Positions 57,384 to 64,000 of a stretch of 64,000 nt of DNA are shown here, one piece after another. The notes under the pieces were generated by a model. That model was given only the letters and a program-made list of their open reading frames with translations, made no database searches and had not been told where the DNA came from. The position numbers were made by a program, and so were the translations under genes. The first letter of the stretch is position 1. Each line of letters starts with the position of its first letter. Source of the DNA: Variovorax paradoxus (GTDB lineage Bacteria > Pseudomonadota > Gammaproteobacteria > Burkholderiales > Burkholderiaceae_C); assembly GCF_029919115.1 (NCBI RefSeq), contig NZ_CP123990.1:1364001-1428000 (forward strand), in the 5' to 3' direction.

Positions 57384-58571
57384 CTAGCCTTCCACGCCGT
57401 GCAGTGCGAGCAGCGTCTTCATGCGACGCACCGCCAATTCCGGCTGCTCCAACAGGTTGGCCGCATCGGCCAGCCGGAACAGTTCGGCAAAGTGCTGCAG
57501 CGACCGCGTGCTCTGCTGGCCGCCCACCATCGTGAAGTGCTTCTGGTGGCCGTTGAGCCAGGCCATGAACACCACGCCGGTCTTGTAGAAGCGCGTGGGC
57601 GCCGCAAAGATGTGGCGCGACAGCGGCACCGTCGGGCCGAGGATCGCGTGGAACTTCTCGGTGTTGCCTTGGGCCAGTGCGCCCAGCGCTGCACTCGCGG
57701 CGGGCGCGATGGCGTCGAAGATGCCCAGCAGTGCGTCGCTCTTGCCGTGCGTAGGCTCTCTACCGAAGCCGTCGCCGGCAATCAGCTCGGCGTAGTTGAA
57801 ATCGTCGCCGGTGTACATGCGAACACCTGCCGGCAGGCGGCGGCGCATCGCGATTTCCTTGTCCTTGTCGAGCAGCGAAATCTTGATGCCGTCCACCTTG
57901 TGCGGATGCGCGGCAATCACGGCGAGCGCCGTGTCCATCGCTGCGTCCACATCCTTGTTGCCCCAGTAGCCTGCAAGGGCCGGGTCGAACATGTCGCCGA
58001 GCCAGTGCAACACCACCGGCTGTTTGGCCTGGCTCAGGATGCGGTCGTACACGCGCTCATAGTCGGCCGGGCTCTTGGCCACGCGGGCGAGGGCGCGGCT
58101 GGCCATGACGATCAGCTTGCCGCCAAGCGCCTCGATGGCGGCCATCTGCTCTTCATAGCCGCGGATCACATCGTCGACGCTCTTCACATCGTCGATGTTC
58201 AGGTGGTCGGTGCCGCAGCCCGAGGCTACCAGCGCGCCGGGCACGTCCTTCGCCGCGTCGAGCGAACGGCGGATCAGTTCGAGCGAGGTCGGCCAATCCA
58301 GGCCCATGCCGCGCTGCGCGGTGTCCATGGCTTCGGCCACGCCCAGGCCCAGCGAGAACAAGTGGCGGCGGTAGGCGATCGTGGTGTCCCAGTCGACTGC
58401 AGCCTGCAGCCACGGGTCCACCGCGGCCAGCGGATCGGCCACCACGTGCGCGGCCGAATAGGCGATGCGGTTGAACTTGACGCCCGCTTCAGGCTTGACC
58501 GGCGCGGTGCCGCGCAGGGCGTAGGGCGCGAGCGAGCCGCTCGCGGTGGGAAGGGTCAGCGAAAGTGCCAT
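57384..58571 (-). CDS. DUF993-family dihydrodipicolinate-synthase-like protein
   Basis: This 395-residue protein belongs to the DUF993 family, predicted to fold like DapA-type aldolases. A candidate Schiff-base lysine is in KVDGIKISLLDKDKEIAMR. Other recognisable text is DWPTSLELIRRSLDAAKDVP, PVVLHWLGDMFDPALAGYWG and TGDDFNYAELIAGDGFG. DUF993 genes regularly sit beside Gfo/Idh dehydrogenases and sugar isomerases, as here. Reaction and substrate are unknown. It follows the Gfo/Idh gene by 10 bases. Confidence 0.88.
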   Translation of the reverse strand: MALSLTLPTASGSLAPYALRGTAPVKPEAGVKFNRIAYSAAHVVADPLAAVDPWLQAAVDWDTTIAYRRHLFSLGLGVAEAMDTAQRGMGLDWPTSLELIRRSLDAAKDVPGALVASGCGTDHLNIDDVKSVDDVIRGYEEQMAAIEALGGKLIVMASRALARVAKSPADYERVYDRILSQAKQPVVLHWLGDMFDPALAGYWGNKDVDAAMDTALAVIAAHPHKVDGIKISLLDKDKEIAMRRRLPAGVRMYTGDDFNYAELIAGDGFGREPTHGKSDALLGIFDAIAPAASAALGALAQGNTEKFHAILGPTVPLSRHIFAAPTRFYKTGVVFMAWLNGHQKHFTMVGGQQSTRSLQHFAELFRLADAANLLEQPELAVRRMKTLLALHGVEG

Positions 58572-58581
58572 GCTGCCTGCC

Positions 58582-59745
58582 TCAGACCTTCAGCGCGGGC
58601 ACGTCGATCCAGCGGCGTTCCTTCCACGACTCGAGCGCGGCCTCGACCAGCTGCACGCCCTTGGCGCCTTCGGGCAGCGTCCACTTGTAGGGCTCGTTCT
58701 CGACCACGTGGCGAATGAAGTGCTCCCACTGGATCTTGAAACCGTTGTCGTACACCTGCGAATCGGGAATCTCCTGCCACTGGTCGAAGAAATTCATCAT
58801 CTGCTTCTCGTCGGGGTTCCACACCGGGCGCGGCGTGGCCACGCGCGATTGAGCCCGGCAGCTCGAGAGGCCCGCCACGGCCGAGCCGTCGGTGCCATCG
58901 ACGTGGAAGGTTACGAGGTCGTCGCGGCGCACGCGCGTGACCCAGCTCATGTTGATCTGCGCAATGACCGGCTCGCCGTTGTGGCCGGTGAGCTCGCAGG
59001 TGGCGTAGGCAGCGTCGTCGGCCGTGGCCTCATAGGGCTTGCCGGCTTCGTCCCAGCGCTTGGGAATGTGGGTGGCGCCCAGGCACGACACCGACTTGAC
59101 CTCGCCGAACAGGTTGTCCAGCACATAGCGCCAGTGGCACATCATGTCCAGGATCATGCCGCCGCCGTCTTCCTTGCGGTAGTTCCAGCTCGGGCGCTGA
59201 ATGGGTTGCAGGTCGCCCTCGAACACCCAGTAGCCGAACTCCAGGCGCACGCTGAGCATGCGGCCAAAAAAGCCCGCGCGGCGCAGCATGTCGAGCTTGC
59301 GCAGCCCCGGCAGGAAGAGCTTGTCCTGCACGGCGCCGTGCTTGAGGCCCGAGCCTTCGGCCAGGCGCGCGATCTCCACCGCTTCGTTCAGGTTGGTGGC
59401 AATCGGCTTCTCGCAGTACACGTGCTTGCCGGCGCGGATGGCCTTGGCCAGCAGCGTGGGGCGCATCTGCGTGGTGCCGGCGTCGAAGAAGATGGTGTCT
59501 TCCTTGTTGGCCAGCGCCGCGTCCAGGTCTGTGCCCCAGCGCGCGATGTTGTGCGTCTTGGCAAGCGCTTCCATCTTCTCGGCATTGCGGCCGATGAGGA
59601 TCGGGTCGGGCATGACCTTGTCGCCGTTCGACAGCGTGACGCCGCCTTGCGCGCGGATCGCGCAGATCGAGCGGATCAAGTGCTGGTTCATGCCCATGCG
59701 TCCGGTGACGCCGTGCATGATGATTCCGAGTCGTTGTGTAGCCAT
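58582..59745 (-). CDS. Gfo/Idh/MocA-family oxidoreductase
   Basis: This 387-residue NAD(P)-dependent sugar or inositol dehydrogenase has an N-terminal Rossmann domain (opening GIIMHGVTGRMGMNQHLI, slightly unlike the usual GxGxxG) and the family signature KHVYCEKPIATNLNEAVEIA with its catalytic lysine. A C-terminal beta-sheet domain follows (about 160-380). It lies between the Bug gene and the DUF993 gene in the same direction, so it belongs to the same pathway. Confidence 0.93.
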   Translation of the reverse strand: MATQRLGIIMHGVTGRMGMNQHLIRSICAIRAQGGVTLSNGDKVMPDPILIGRNAEKMEALAKTHNIARWGTDLDAALANKEDTIFFDAGTTQMRPTLLAKAIRAGKHVYCEKPIATNLNEAVEIARLAEGSGLKHGAVQDKLFLPGLRKLDMLRRAGFFGRMLSVRLEFGYWVFEGDLQPIQRPSWNYRKEDGGGMILDMMCHWRYVLDNLFGEVKSVSCLGATHIPKRWDEAGKPYEATADDAAYATCELTGHNGEPVIAQINMSWVTRVRRDDLVTFHVDGTDGSAVAGLSSCRAQSRVATPRPVWNPDEKQMMNFFDQWQEIPDSQVYDNGFKIQWEHFIRHVVENEPYKWTLPEGAKGVQLVEAALESWKERRWIDVPALKV

Positions 59746-59797
59746 GTCTTCAGCCGAGAAAGAGTTGGAGAGAAAGGGAGAAAAGGAGAGGTGCGGA

Positions 59798-60781
59798 TTA
59801 CTGCGCCGGCGTCAGGCCGGCGGCCTTCACCAGCGTGGCGTTGGACTTGATTTCGTCCTTGATGTAGGCGTCGAACTGCTCGGGCTTGAGCGTCCATGCA
59901 TCGGCGCCGAGCTTCAGGAAGCGCTCCTTGACCTCGGGCGAGGCGAGCGCCTTCACCACTTCGTCGTGCAGCCGGTTGACGATGTCGCGCGGTGTCTTGG
60001 CCGGCGCCATCATGCCGATCCAGAAATTGAACTCGGAGCCCGGCACACCGGCTTCAGCCGTGGTCGGCACATCGGGCAGGGCGGCCGCGCGCTTGGGTGA
60101 GCCAACCGCCAGCGCAAGCAACTGGCCTTCCTTGATCTGGCCGATGACCGGCGCGATGGGCGAGAAGTAGTAGTCGACCCGGCCCGACAACACTTCGGTC
60201 ACGGCCTCGGCCGAGCCCTTGAACGGAATGTTGGTGGCGTCGATCTTTGCCGCCAGCTTGAACTTCTCGGCGTTGAGGTGGGTGGCGCTTCCCTGGCCTG
60301 CCGATGCGAAGTTGATGGTGCCGGGCTTGGCCTTGGCTGCGGCGACCAGCTCCTGCAGCGTCTTGATGTTCTTCGCGGGCGAGATCACCAGTGCGTTGGG
60401 CAGCGACGAGATGGGCGTGACGGCGGCGAAGTCATTGACCGTGTCGAACGGCAGCTTCGCAAAGGTGGAAGGGCTCACCGTGTGCGACGACGAGTGAATC
60501 ATGATCGTGTAGCCGTCCGGCGCGGCCGTGGCCACGGCCTGCTGGCCGATGGTGCCGCTGGCGCCGCCGCGGTTGTCGACCACCAGTGTCTGGCCCATGC
60601 TCTGGCCCATCTTGTCGGCGATGGCCCGGGCAATGATGTCCGTGGTGCTGCCGGCCGCGAACGGCACGATCACGCGAATGGGCTTGTTGGGATACCCGTT
60701 TTGCGCCGATGCCAGACCGGGCATCAAGGCGGCGAGGCAGGTGAGCGTGGCGAGTGCAGTGGTGCGTGCAAGTTGCTTCAT
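59798..60781 (-). CDS. Bug-family tripartite tricarboxylate transporter solute-binding protein
   Basis: This 327-residue periplasmic binding protein has a signal peptide (about 1-26, ending ASAQ). Typical phrases are PIRVIVPFAAGSTTDIIAR and VVDNRGGASGTIGQQAV. It is the first gene of the minus-strand catabolic run and probably delivers its substrate. No membrane subunits (TctA/TctB) are encoded nearby. A perfect inverted-repeat operator lies 41 bases upstream. Confidence 0.93.
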   Translation of the reverse strand: MKQLARTTALATLTCLAALMPGLASAQNGYPNKPIRVIVPFAAGSTTDIIARAIADKMGQSMGQTLVVDNRGGASGTIGQQAVATAAPDGYTIMIHSSSHTVSPSTFAKLPFDTVNDFAAVTPISSLPNALVISPAKNIKTLQELVAAAKAKPGTINFASAGQGSATHLNAEKFKLAAKIDATNIPFKGSAEAVTEVLSGRVDYYFSPIAPVIGQIKEGQLLALAVGSPKRAAALPDVPTTAEAGVPGSEFNFWIGMMAPAKTPRDIVNRLHDEVVKALASPEVKERFLKLGADAWTLKPEQFDAYIKDEIKSNATLVKAAGLTPAQ

Positions 60782-60821
60782 GGTTGTCTCCGTGCGGTCG
60801 GGCCGCCTTGTCTTGATCGAT

Positions 60822-60843
60822 TAATTCACCAATAAGTGAATTA
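60822..60843 (-). promoter_or_regulatory. Predicted TetR-type operator (site A)
   Basis: TAATTCAC-N6-GTGAATTA is a perfect 8-6-8 inverted repeat 41 bases before the Bug gene. The same element, 13 of 16 bases, occurs between the TetR gene and the ThDP enzyme gene. Confidence 0.85.
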
Positions 60844-60926
60844 GACAATTCTAGGAAGGCTGGCGCCTCGGCGCAACCGCCGCTAGTCGGTAGATACCCG
60901 GAGATGGAGGAAGGGCGCCCGGACGC

Positions 60927-61583
60927 TCAGTGCAGCACGTAGCCCAGCACGAGGTCGGTCATATGCGAGAGGCGCTGCGCCATGGCCTTGGGCGCGCGCA
61001 GGTCACGGCCGAAGACGGCCGAGAGCGTGTGGTTGTTCGACAGGTAGAAATAGCAGAGCGAGGCGATCGAGATGTAGAGCTGCACCGGGTCGACGCCGGC
61101 GCGGAACAGCTTGTCGCGCTTGCCGCGCTCGAGCACCGTGTCGAGCAGTTGCACCAGCGGCGAGTTCATCTCCTGGATGCGTTCGGAGCGCTTGAGGTGC
61201 GCGGCGCAGTGCAGGTTTTCGCTGTTGAGCAGCGTGATGAACTCGGGATGCTCGAGGTAGTAGTGCCAGGTGAACGAGACCAGTTGGCGGATGGCCTCGA
61301 CCGGATCAATCTCGTCCAGGTGCAGCTGCTGCTCGGCCTCGCGGATGTCGGCATAGGTGCGCTCGAGCACCGCCAGGAAGAGGTCGTCCTTGCTGCCGAA
61401 GTAATAGTAGATGAGGCGCTTGTTCAGCCCTGCGCGCGCGGCGATGCTGTCCATGCGCGCGCCGGCCAGGCCCCGCTGCGCAAACTCGTCGCGTGCCGAC
61501 GCAAGAATGGCCAGCTGCGAGCGATCGGCGTCGCGGGAGCGCGGCTCGATGGCTTCGGGCGGGGAATCTTTCGCGGCTTTCAT
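60927..61583 (-). CDS. TetR-family transcriptional regulator
   Basis: This 218-residue TetR regulator has an N-terminal helix-turn-helix (DEFAQRGLAGARMDSIAARA then LNKRLIYYYFGSKDDLFLAV). The C-terminal domain (about 80-218) would bind an inducer. It is divergent from the ThDP enzyme gene by 93 bases, where operator site B lies. A second copy of the operator precedes the Bug gene, so it is predicted to repress both transcripts and itself. Confidence 0.93.
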   Translation of the reverse strand: MKAAKDSPPEAIEPRSRDADRSQLAILASARDEFAQRGLAGARMDSIAARAGLNKRLIYYYFGSKDDLFLAVLERTYADIREAEQQLHLDEIDPVEAIRQLVSFTWHYYLEHPEFITLLNSENLHCAAHLKRSERIQEMNSPLVQLLDTVLERGKRDKLFRAGVDPVQLYISIASLCYFYLSNNHTLSAVFGRDLRAPKAMAQRLSHMTDLVLGYVLH

Positions 61584-61589
61584 CGCACG

Positions 61590-61611
61590 AATTTAACCAT
61601 TTGGTGAATTA
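61590..61611. promoter_or_regulatory. Predicted TetR-type operator (site B)
   Basis: AATTTAAC-N6-GTGAATTA has the same 8-6-8 spacing as site A, with the right half identical and 5 of 8 left-half bases the same. It lies 6 bases before the TetR start and 65 bases before the ThDP enzyme start, so it could control both. Confidence 0.8.
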
Positions 61612-61676
61612 ACGCAAGGCGTTGGGAGCGGGCGCACATAATTCCGAAGACATTTGCAGCTGAGGTTCGACTTCTC

Positions 61677-63395
61677 ATGAGTACATCACAACCCGCCGGC
61701 CACCTGATCGTCGAATGCCTGATCGAGCAGGGCATGGAGATCGCGTTCGGCGTTCCGGGCGAAAGCTTTTTGGCGGTGCTCGACGGCTTTCATGCCTACC
61801 GCGATCGCGCGCGGTTCATCGTCAATCGCCAGGAGGGCGGCGCCGCCTTCATGGCGGAGGCGCACGGCAAGCTCACGGGGCGGCCGGGCGTGTGCTTCGT
61901 CACCCGCGGGCCGGGCGCCACGAATGCCTCTATCGGCGTGCACAACGCTTTCCAGGATTCCACGCCGATGGTGCTTTTCGTCGGCGACGTGGGCAGCGAC
62001 TTCCGCGACCGCGAAGCCTTCCAGGAAGTGGACTACGGCAGCTTCTTCGGGCCGAGCACCAAGGGCTTTGCCAAGCGCGTGGAGCGCATCGACGACGCGA
62101 ATCGAATTCCCGAGTACGTGGCGCGCGCGTTTTCAACGGCGATGAACGGGCGCCCCGGGCCGGTGGTGCTGGTGTTGCCTGAGGACATGCTGCGCACGCA
62201 GACCGCGTCGCGCCCGCTGCCGCGCGTGGACGCCGTTCAGCCCTGGAGCGACCCCGGCTCACTGCGCACCTTGCGCGAGTTGCTGCTTCAGTCGCAGCGG
62301 CCGCTGGTGATTGCGGGCGGCGGCGGCTGGACGACGCAGGCCGCGCAGGCGCTGCAGCGCTTTGCCGAGAACTGGCGGCTGCCCGTTGCCAATGCGTTCC
62401 GCTTTCAGGACACCTTCGACAACCATCATCCGCTCTACGCGGGTGACGTCGGCATTGCCATCAATCCCAAGCTTGCGCAGCGCGTGAAGGACAGCGACCT
62501 GATCATTGCCATCGGCCCGCGGCTGGGTGAGATGACGACCGGCGGCTACACGCTGCTCGAAGCGCCGAAGGCCAGGCAGAAGCTGGTGCACATCCATGCG
62601 AGCGCGGAAGAACTCAACCGCGTCTACCAGGCAGACCTGGCCATCAACGCCGGCATGAGCGCCGCCGCGCGCAGCCTCGAGGTGCTGAGTGCGCCCAATA
62701 CCTTGCCGTGGGAGGAGTGGGCCGCACAGGCGCATGCGGACTACGAAGCGAACCTGGAGCCGCAGGCGCTCGCGGGCATGCCGGCTGAAACGCCGCGCGG
62801 CCCGGTCGACATGGCGGAGGTGGTCGCGCTGCTGCAGAAGCACCTGCCGCCGGAGGCAGCCATTACCAACGGGGCCGGCAACTTTGCGAGCTGGATGCAC
62901 CGCTATTTCCGATATCACGGGCTTGCCAAGGGCAGCAAGACGCAACTGGCGCCCACCAGCGGCGCCATGGGCTATGGCGTGCCGGCGGGCATCTCGGCCA
63001 ACCTTGCAACCGGCCGGGTGGCCTTCACGATTGCGGGCGACGGTGATTTTCTGATGACGGGGCAAGAGCTCGCGACAGCCTCGCAGCATGGCGGCAAGAG
63101 CATCATCGTGCTGCTGAACAACGGCATGTTCGGCACCATCCGCATGCACCAGGAGCGCGAATATCCGGAACGCACGAGCGGCACCGTGCTGCGCAACCCC
63201 GACTTCTGCGGCCTGGCGCGGGCCTATGGCTATGCCGCCGAACGCGTGACGGAAACCGCGCAGTTCGAAGCCGCGCTGCTGCGCGCACTGGCGGCCGATA
63301 CGGGCACGCTGATCGAGATTCCGCTGGACCCCGAGGTGATCACGACGCGCGGCACGCTGGCGTCGATCACGCGTGCGGCGCAGGCGCGGGGCTGA
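61677..63395 (+). CDS. Thiamine diphosphate-dependent enzyme (acetolactate synthase-like)
   Basis: This 572-residue ThDP enzyme has the family layout: a PYR domain (about 1-180, with the activating glutamate in IVNRQEGGAAFMAEAHGKL), a central domain (about 190-330) and a PP domain (about 370-545). The ThDP motif runs from AGDGDFLMTGQELATA to LLNNGMFGTIRMHQE. It may be a carboligase, decarboxylase or ring-opening hydrolase (IolD-like). The presence of the glutamate argues against glyoxylate carboligase. It is divergent from the TetR gene. No small ALS subunit is adjacent. Confidence 0.9.
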   Translation: MSTSQPAGHLIVECLIEQGMEIAFGVPGESFLAVLDGFHAYRDRARFIVNRQEGGAAFMAEAHGKLTGRPGVCFVTRGPGATNASIGVHNAFQDSTPMVLFVGDVGSDFRDREAFQEVDYGSFFGPSTKGFAKRVERIDDANRIPEYVARAFSTAMNGRPGPVVLVLPEDMLRTQTASRPLPRVDAVQPWSDPGSLRTLRELLLQSQRPLVIAGGGGWTTQAAQALQRFAENWRLPVANAFRFQDTFDNHHPLYAGDVGIAINPKLAQRVKDSDLIIAIGPRLGEMTTGGYTLLEAPKARQKLVHIHASAEELNRVYQADLAINAGMSAAARSLEVLSAPNTLPWEEWAAQAHADYEANLEPQALAGMPAETPRGPVDMAEVVALLQKHLPPEAAITNGAGNFASWMHRYFRYHGLAKGSKTQLAPTSGAMGYGVPAGISANLATGRVAFTIAGDGDFLMTGQELATASQHGGKSIIVLLNNGMFGTIRMHQEREYPERTSGTVLRNPDFCGLARAYGYAAERVTETAQFEAALLRALAADTGTLIEIPLDPEVITTRGTLASITRAAQARG

Positions 63396-63426
63396 GCGAG
63401 CAAGGCGCGCCGAGCGCCGCGCGGCC

Positions 63427-63455
63427 AAAAAAAAGCCGGCATGTGCCGGCTTTTT
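63427..63455. terminator. Bidirectional rho-independent terminator
   Basis: A stem AAAAGCCGGC / GCCGGCTTTTT with loop ATGT, an A-run on one side and a T-run on the other, lies between the converging ThDP enzyme and SWIB genes. Confidence 0.92.
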
Positions 63456-63492
63456 GGTTCGGGAGCGCGATGAACGCGCAGTACCCGAGCGC

Positions 63493-63933
63493 TTACTTGA
63501 CGTGCTTGCCGATCAGCGCGGCCAGTTCGAACATCGACACTTGCGGCTTGCCGAAGATTTCCTTCAGCTTGGCGTCGGCGTTGATGTTGCGCTTGTTGGC
63601 CTTGTCTTGAAGGTTGTTCTTCTTGATGTAGTCCCACAGCTTGCTCACGACTGCGGTGCGCGGCAGAGGCGTCGAACCGACCACAGCGGCGAGTGCCGGG
63701 CTGGGGGTCAGGGCCTTCATGAACGCGGCGTTGGGCGTGCGCTTCTTGGCGGGAGCGGCCTTCTTTGCAGGAGCCTTCTTCGCCGGTGCAGCCTTCTTCG
63801 CAGGAGCAGCCTTCTTTGCGGGAGCTGCCTTCTTAGCCGGTGCGGCCTTCTTTGCAGGAGCCGCAGCCTTCTTGGCGGGAGCGGCCTTCTTTGCCGGAGC
63901 TTTCTTGGCCGGAGCCTTCTTTGCAGTTGCCAT
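63493..63933 (-). CDS. SWIB/MDM2-domain protein with histone H1-like tail
   Basis: This 146-residue protein has an N-terminal half (about 2-64) built of KKAPAKKAAPA-type repeats (Lys/Ala/Pro), like the tails of histone H1-type nucleoid proteins. The C-terminal half (about 70-146) is a SWIB/MDM2 domain (LPRTAVVSKLWDYIKKNNLQ, ending VSMFELAALIGKHVK). It is probably a DNA-binding nucleoid protein. The repeats make the DNA itself repetitive between about 63740 and 63930, so the length could vary between strains. Confidence 0.92.
   Translation of the reverse strand: MATAKKAPAKKAPAKKAAPAKKAAAPAKKAAPAKKAAPAKKAAPAKKAAPAKKAPAKKAAPAKKRTPNAAFMKALTPSPALAAVVGSTPLPRTAVVSKLWDYIKKNNLQDKANKRNINADAKLKEIFGKPQVSMFELAALIGKHVK
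63742..63930 (-). repeat. Tandem repeat encoding Lys-Ala-Ala-Pro units
   Basis: Repeated GCAGGAGC.GCCTTCTT-type units, in phase with codons, encode the AAPAKK repeats of the SWIB protein. The units are of about 15-18 bases and vary at third positions. Confidence 0.8.
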
Positions 63934-64000
63934 GGTTGATTTCCTTTTTTGGTTGAACAGTCACCAATGAAAAACTTGCGTCTCCAGTGGCATTGCGGAT

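Overview
The window looks like a chromosomal stretch from a Comamonadaceae betaproteobacterium, most likely Variovorax or a close relative. The reasons are the high G+C, the gene order rpsF-priB-rpsR-rplI-dnaB, the divergent ppsR/ppsA pair, the BktB-type thiolase, the two Bug-type solute-binding proteins and the AAPAKK-tailed SWIB protein. No rRNA, tRNA, CRISPR array, phage or insertion sequence was seen.

Layout. 1-1.9 kb: end of rlmD, a Bax-inhibitor-1-like membrane protein and a GlcG-like protein. 2-10 kb: iron block, with hemP under a near-perfect Fur box, a bfd-tonB-exbB-exbD operon, and a divergent catecholate-type TonB receptor followed by a PiuC-like dioxygenase, a PepSY protein, a cytochrome b561-like protein and bacterioferritin. 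9.6-12 kb: peroxide defence, ahpC-ahpF, with a four-element OxyR operator before ahpC. 12-19.3 kb: housekeeping genes ppsR/ppsA, rpsF-priB-rpsR-rplI and dnaB. 19.3-24.6 kb: a WYL regulator with GyrI-like, EVE and VOC genes behind a perfect inverted repeat, then phoH, bcp and a Mth938-like gene. 24.7-32.5 kb: alaA-hom-thrC and molybdopterin genes mobB-moeA-moaD...moaE, interrupted by a DapA-family gene on the other strand.

32.5-35.7 kb is the accessory region of most interest. It encodes an HExxH metallopeptidase-like protein with a Q-rich tail, directly preceded by a lipoprotein, followed by a coiled-coil membrane protein, and preceded by a short duplicate of the metallopeptidase N-terminus. 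I read it as a putative toxin/immunity (interbacterial effector) cassette. A REPIN-like inverted repeat lies beside it. 36-42.5 kb: a Bug protein, clpB with a sigma-32-like promoter, bktB, arfB and a DUF3299 lipoprotein. 42.5-52.9 kb: LysR, SulP, M20 peptidase, LysR, a ketosynthase-ACP-PAP2 mini-cluster, AraC/MFS, and a TauE/SafE gene broken by an internal out-of-frame deletion. 52.9-56 kb: arsC, GST and ribH under an FMN riboswitch, then a YcaQ-like glycosylase. 56.1-56.4 kb: a large inverted repeat.

56.4-63.4 kb is a catabolic block: sugar isomerase, DUF993 aldolase-like protein, Gfo/Idh oxidoreductase and Bug protein on the minus strand, then a TetR regulator divergent from a ThDP enzyme. 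The same 8-6-8 operator occurs at both promoters, which ties the block into one predicted regulon. The window ends with a SWIB/histone-tail protein.
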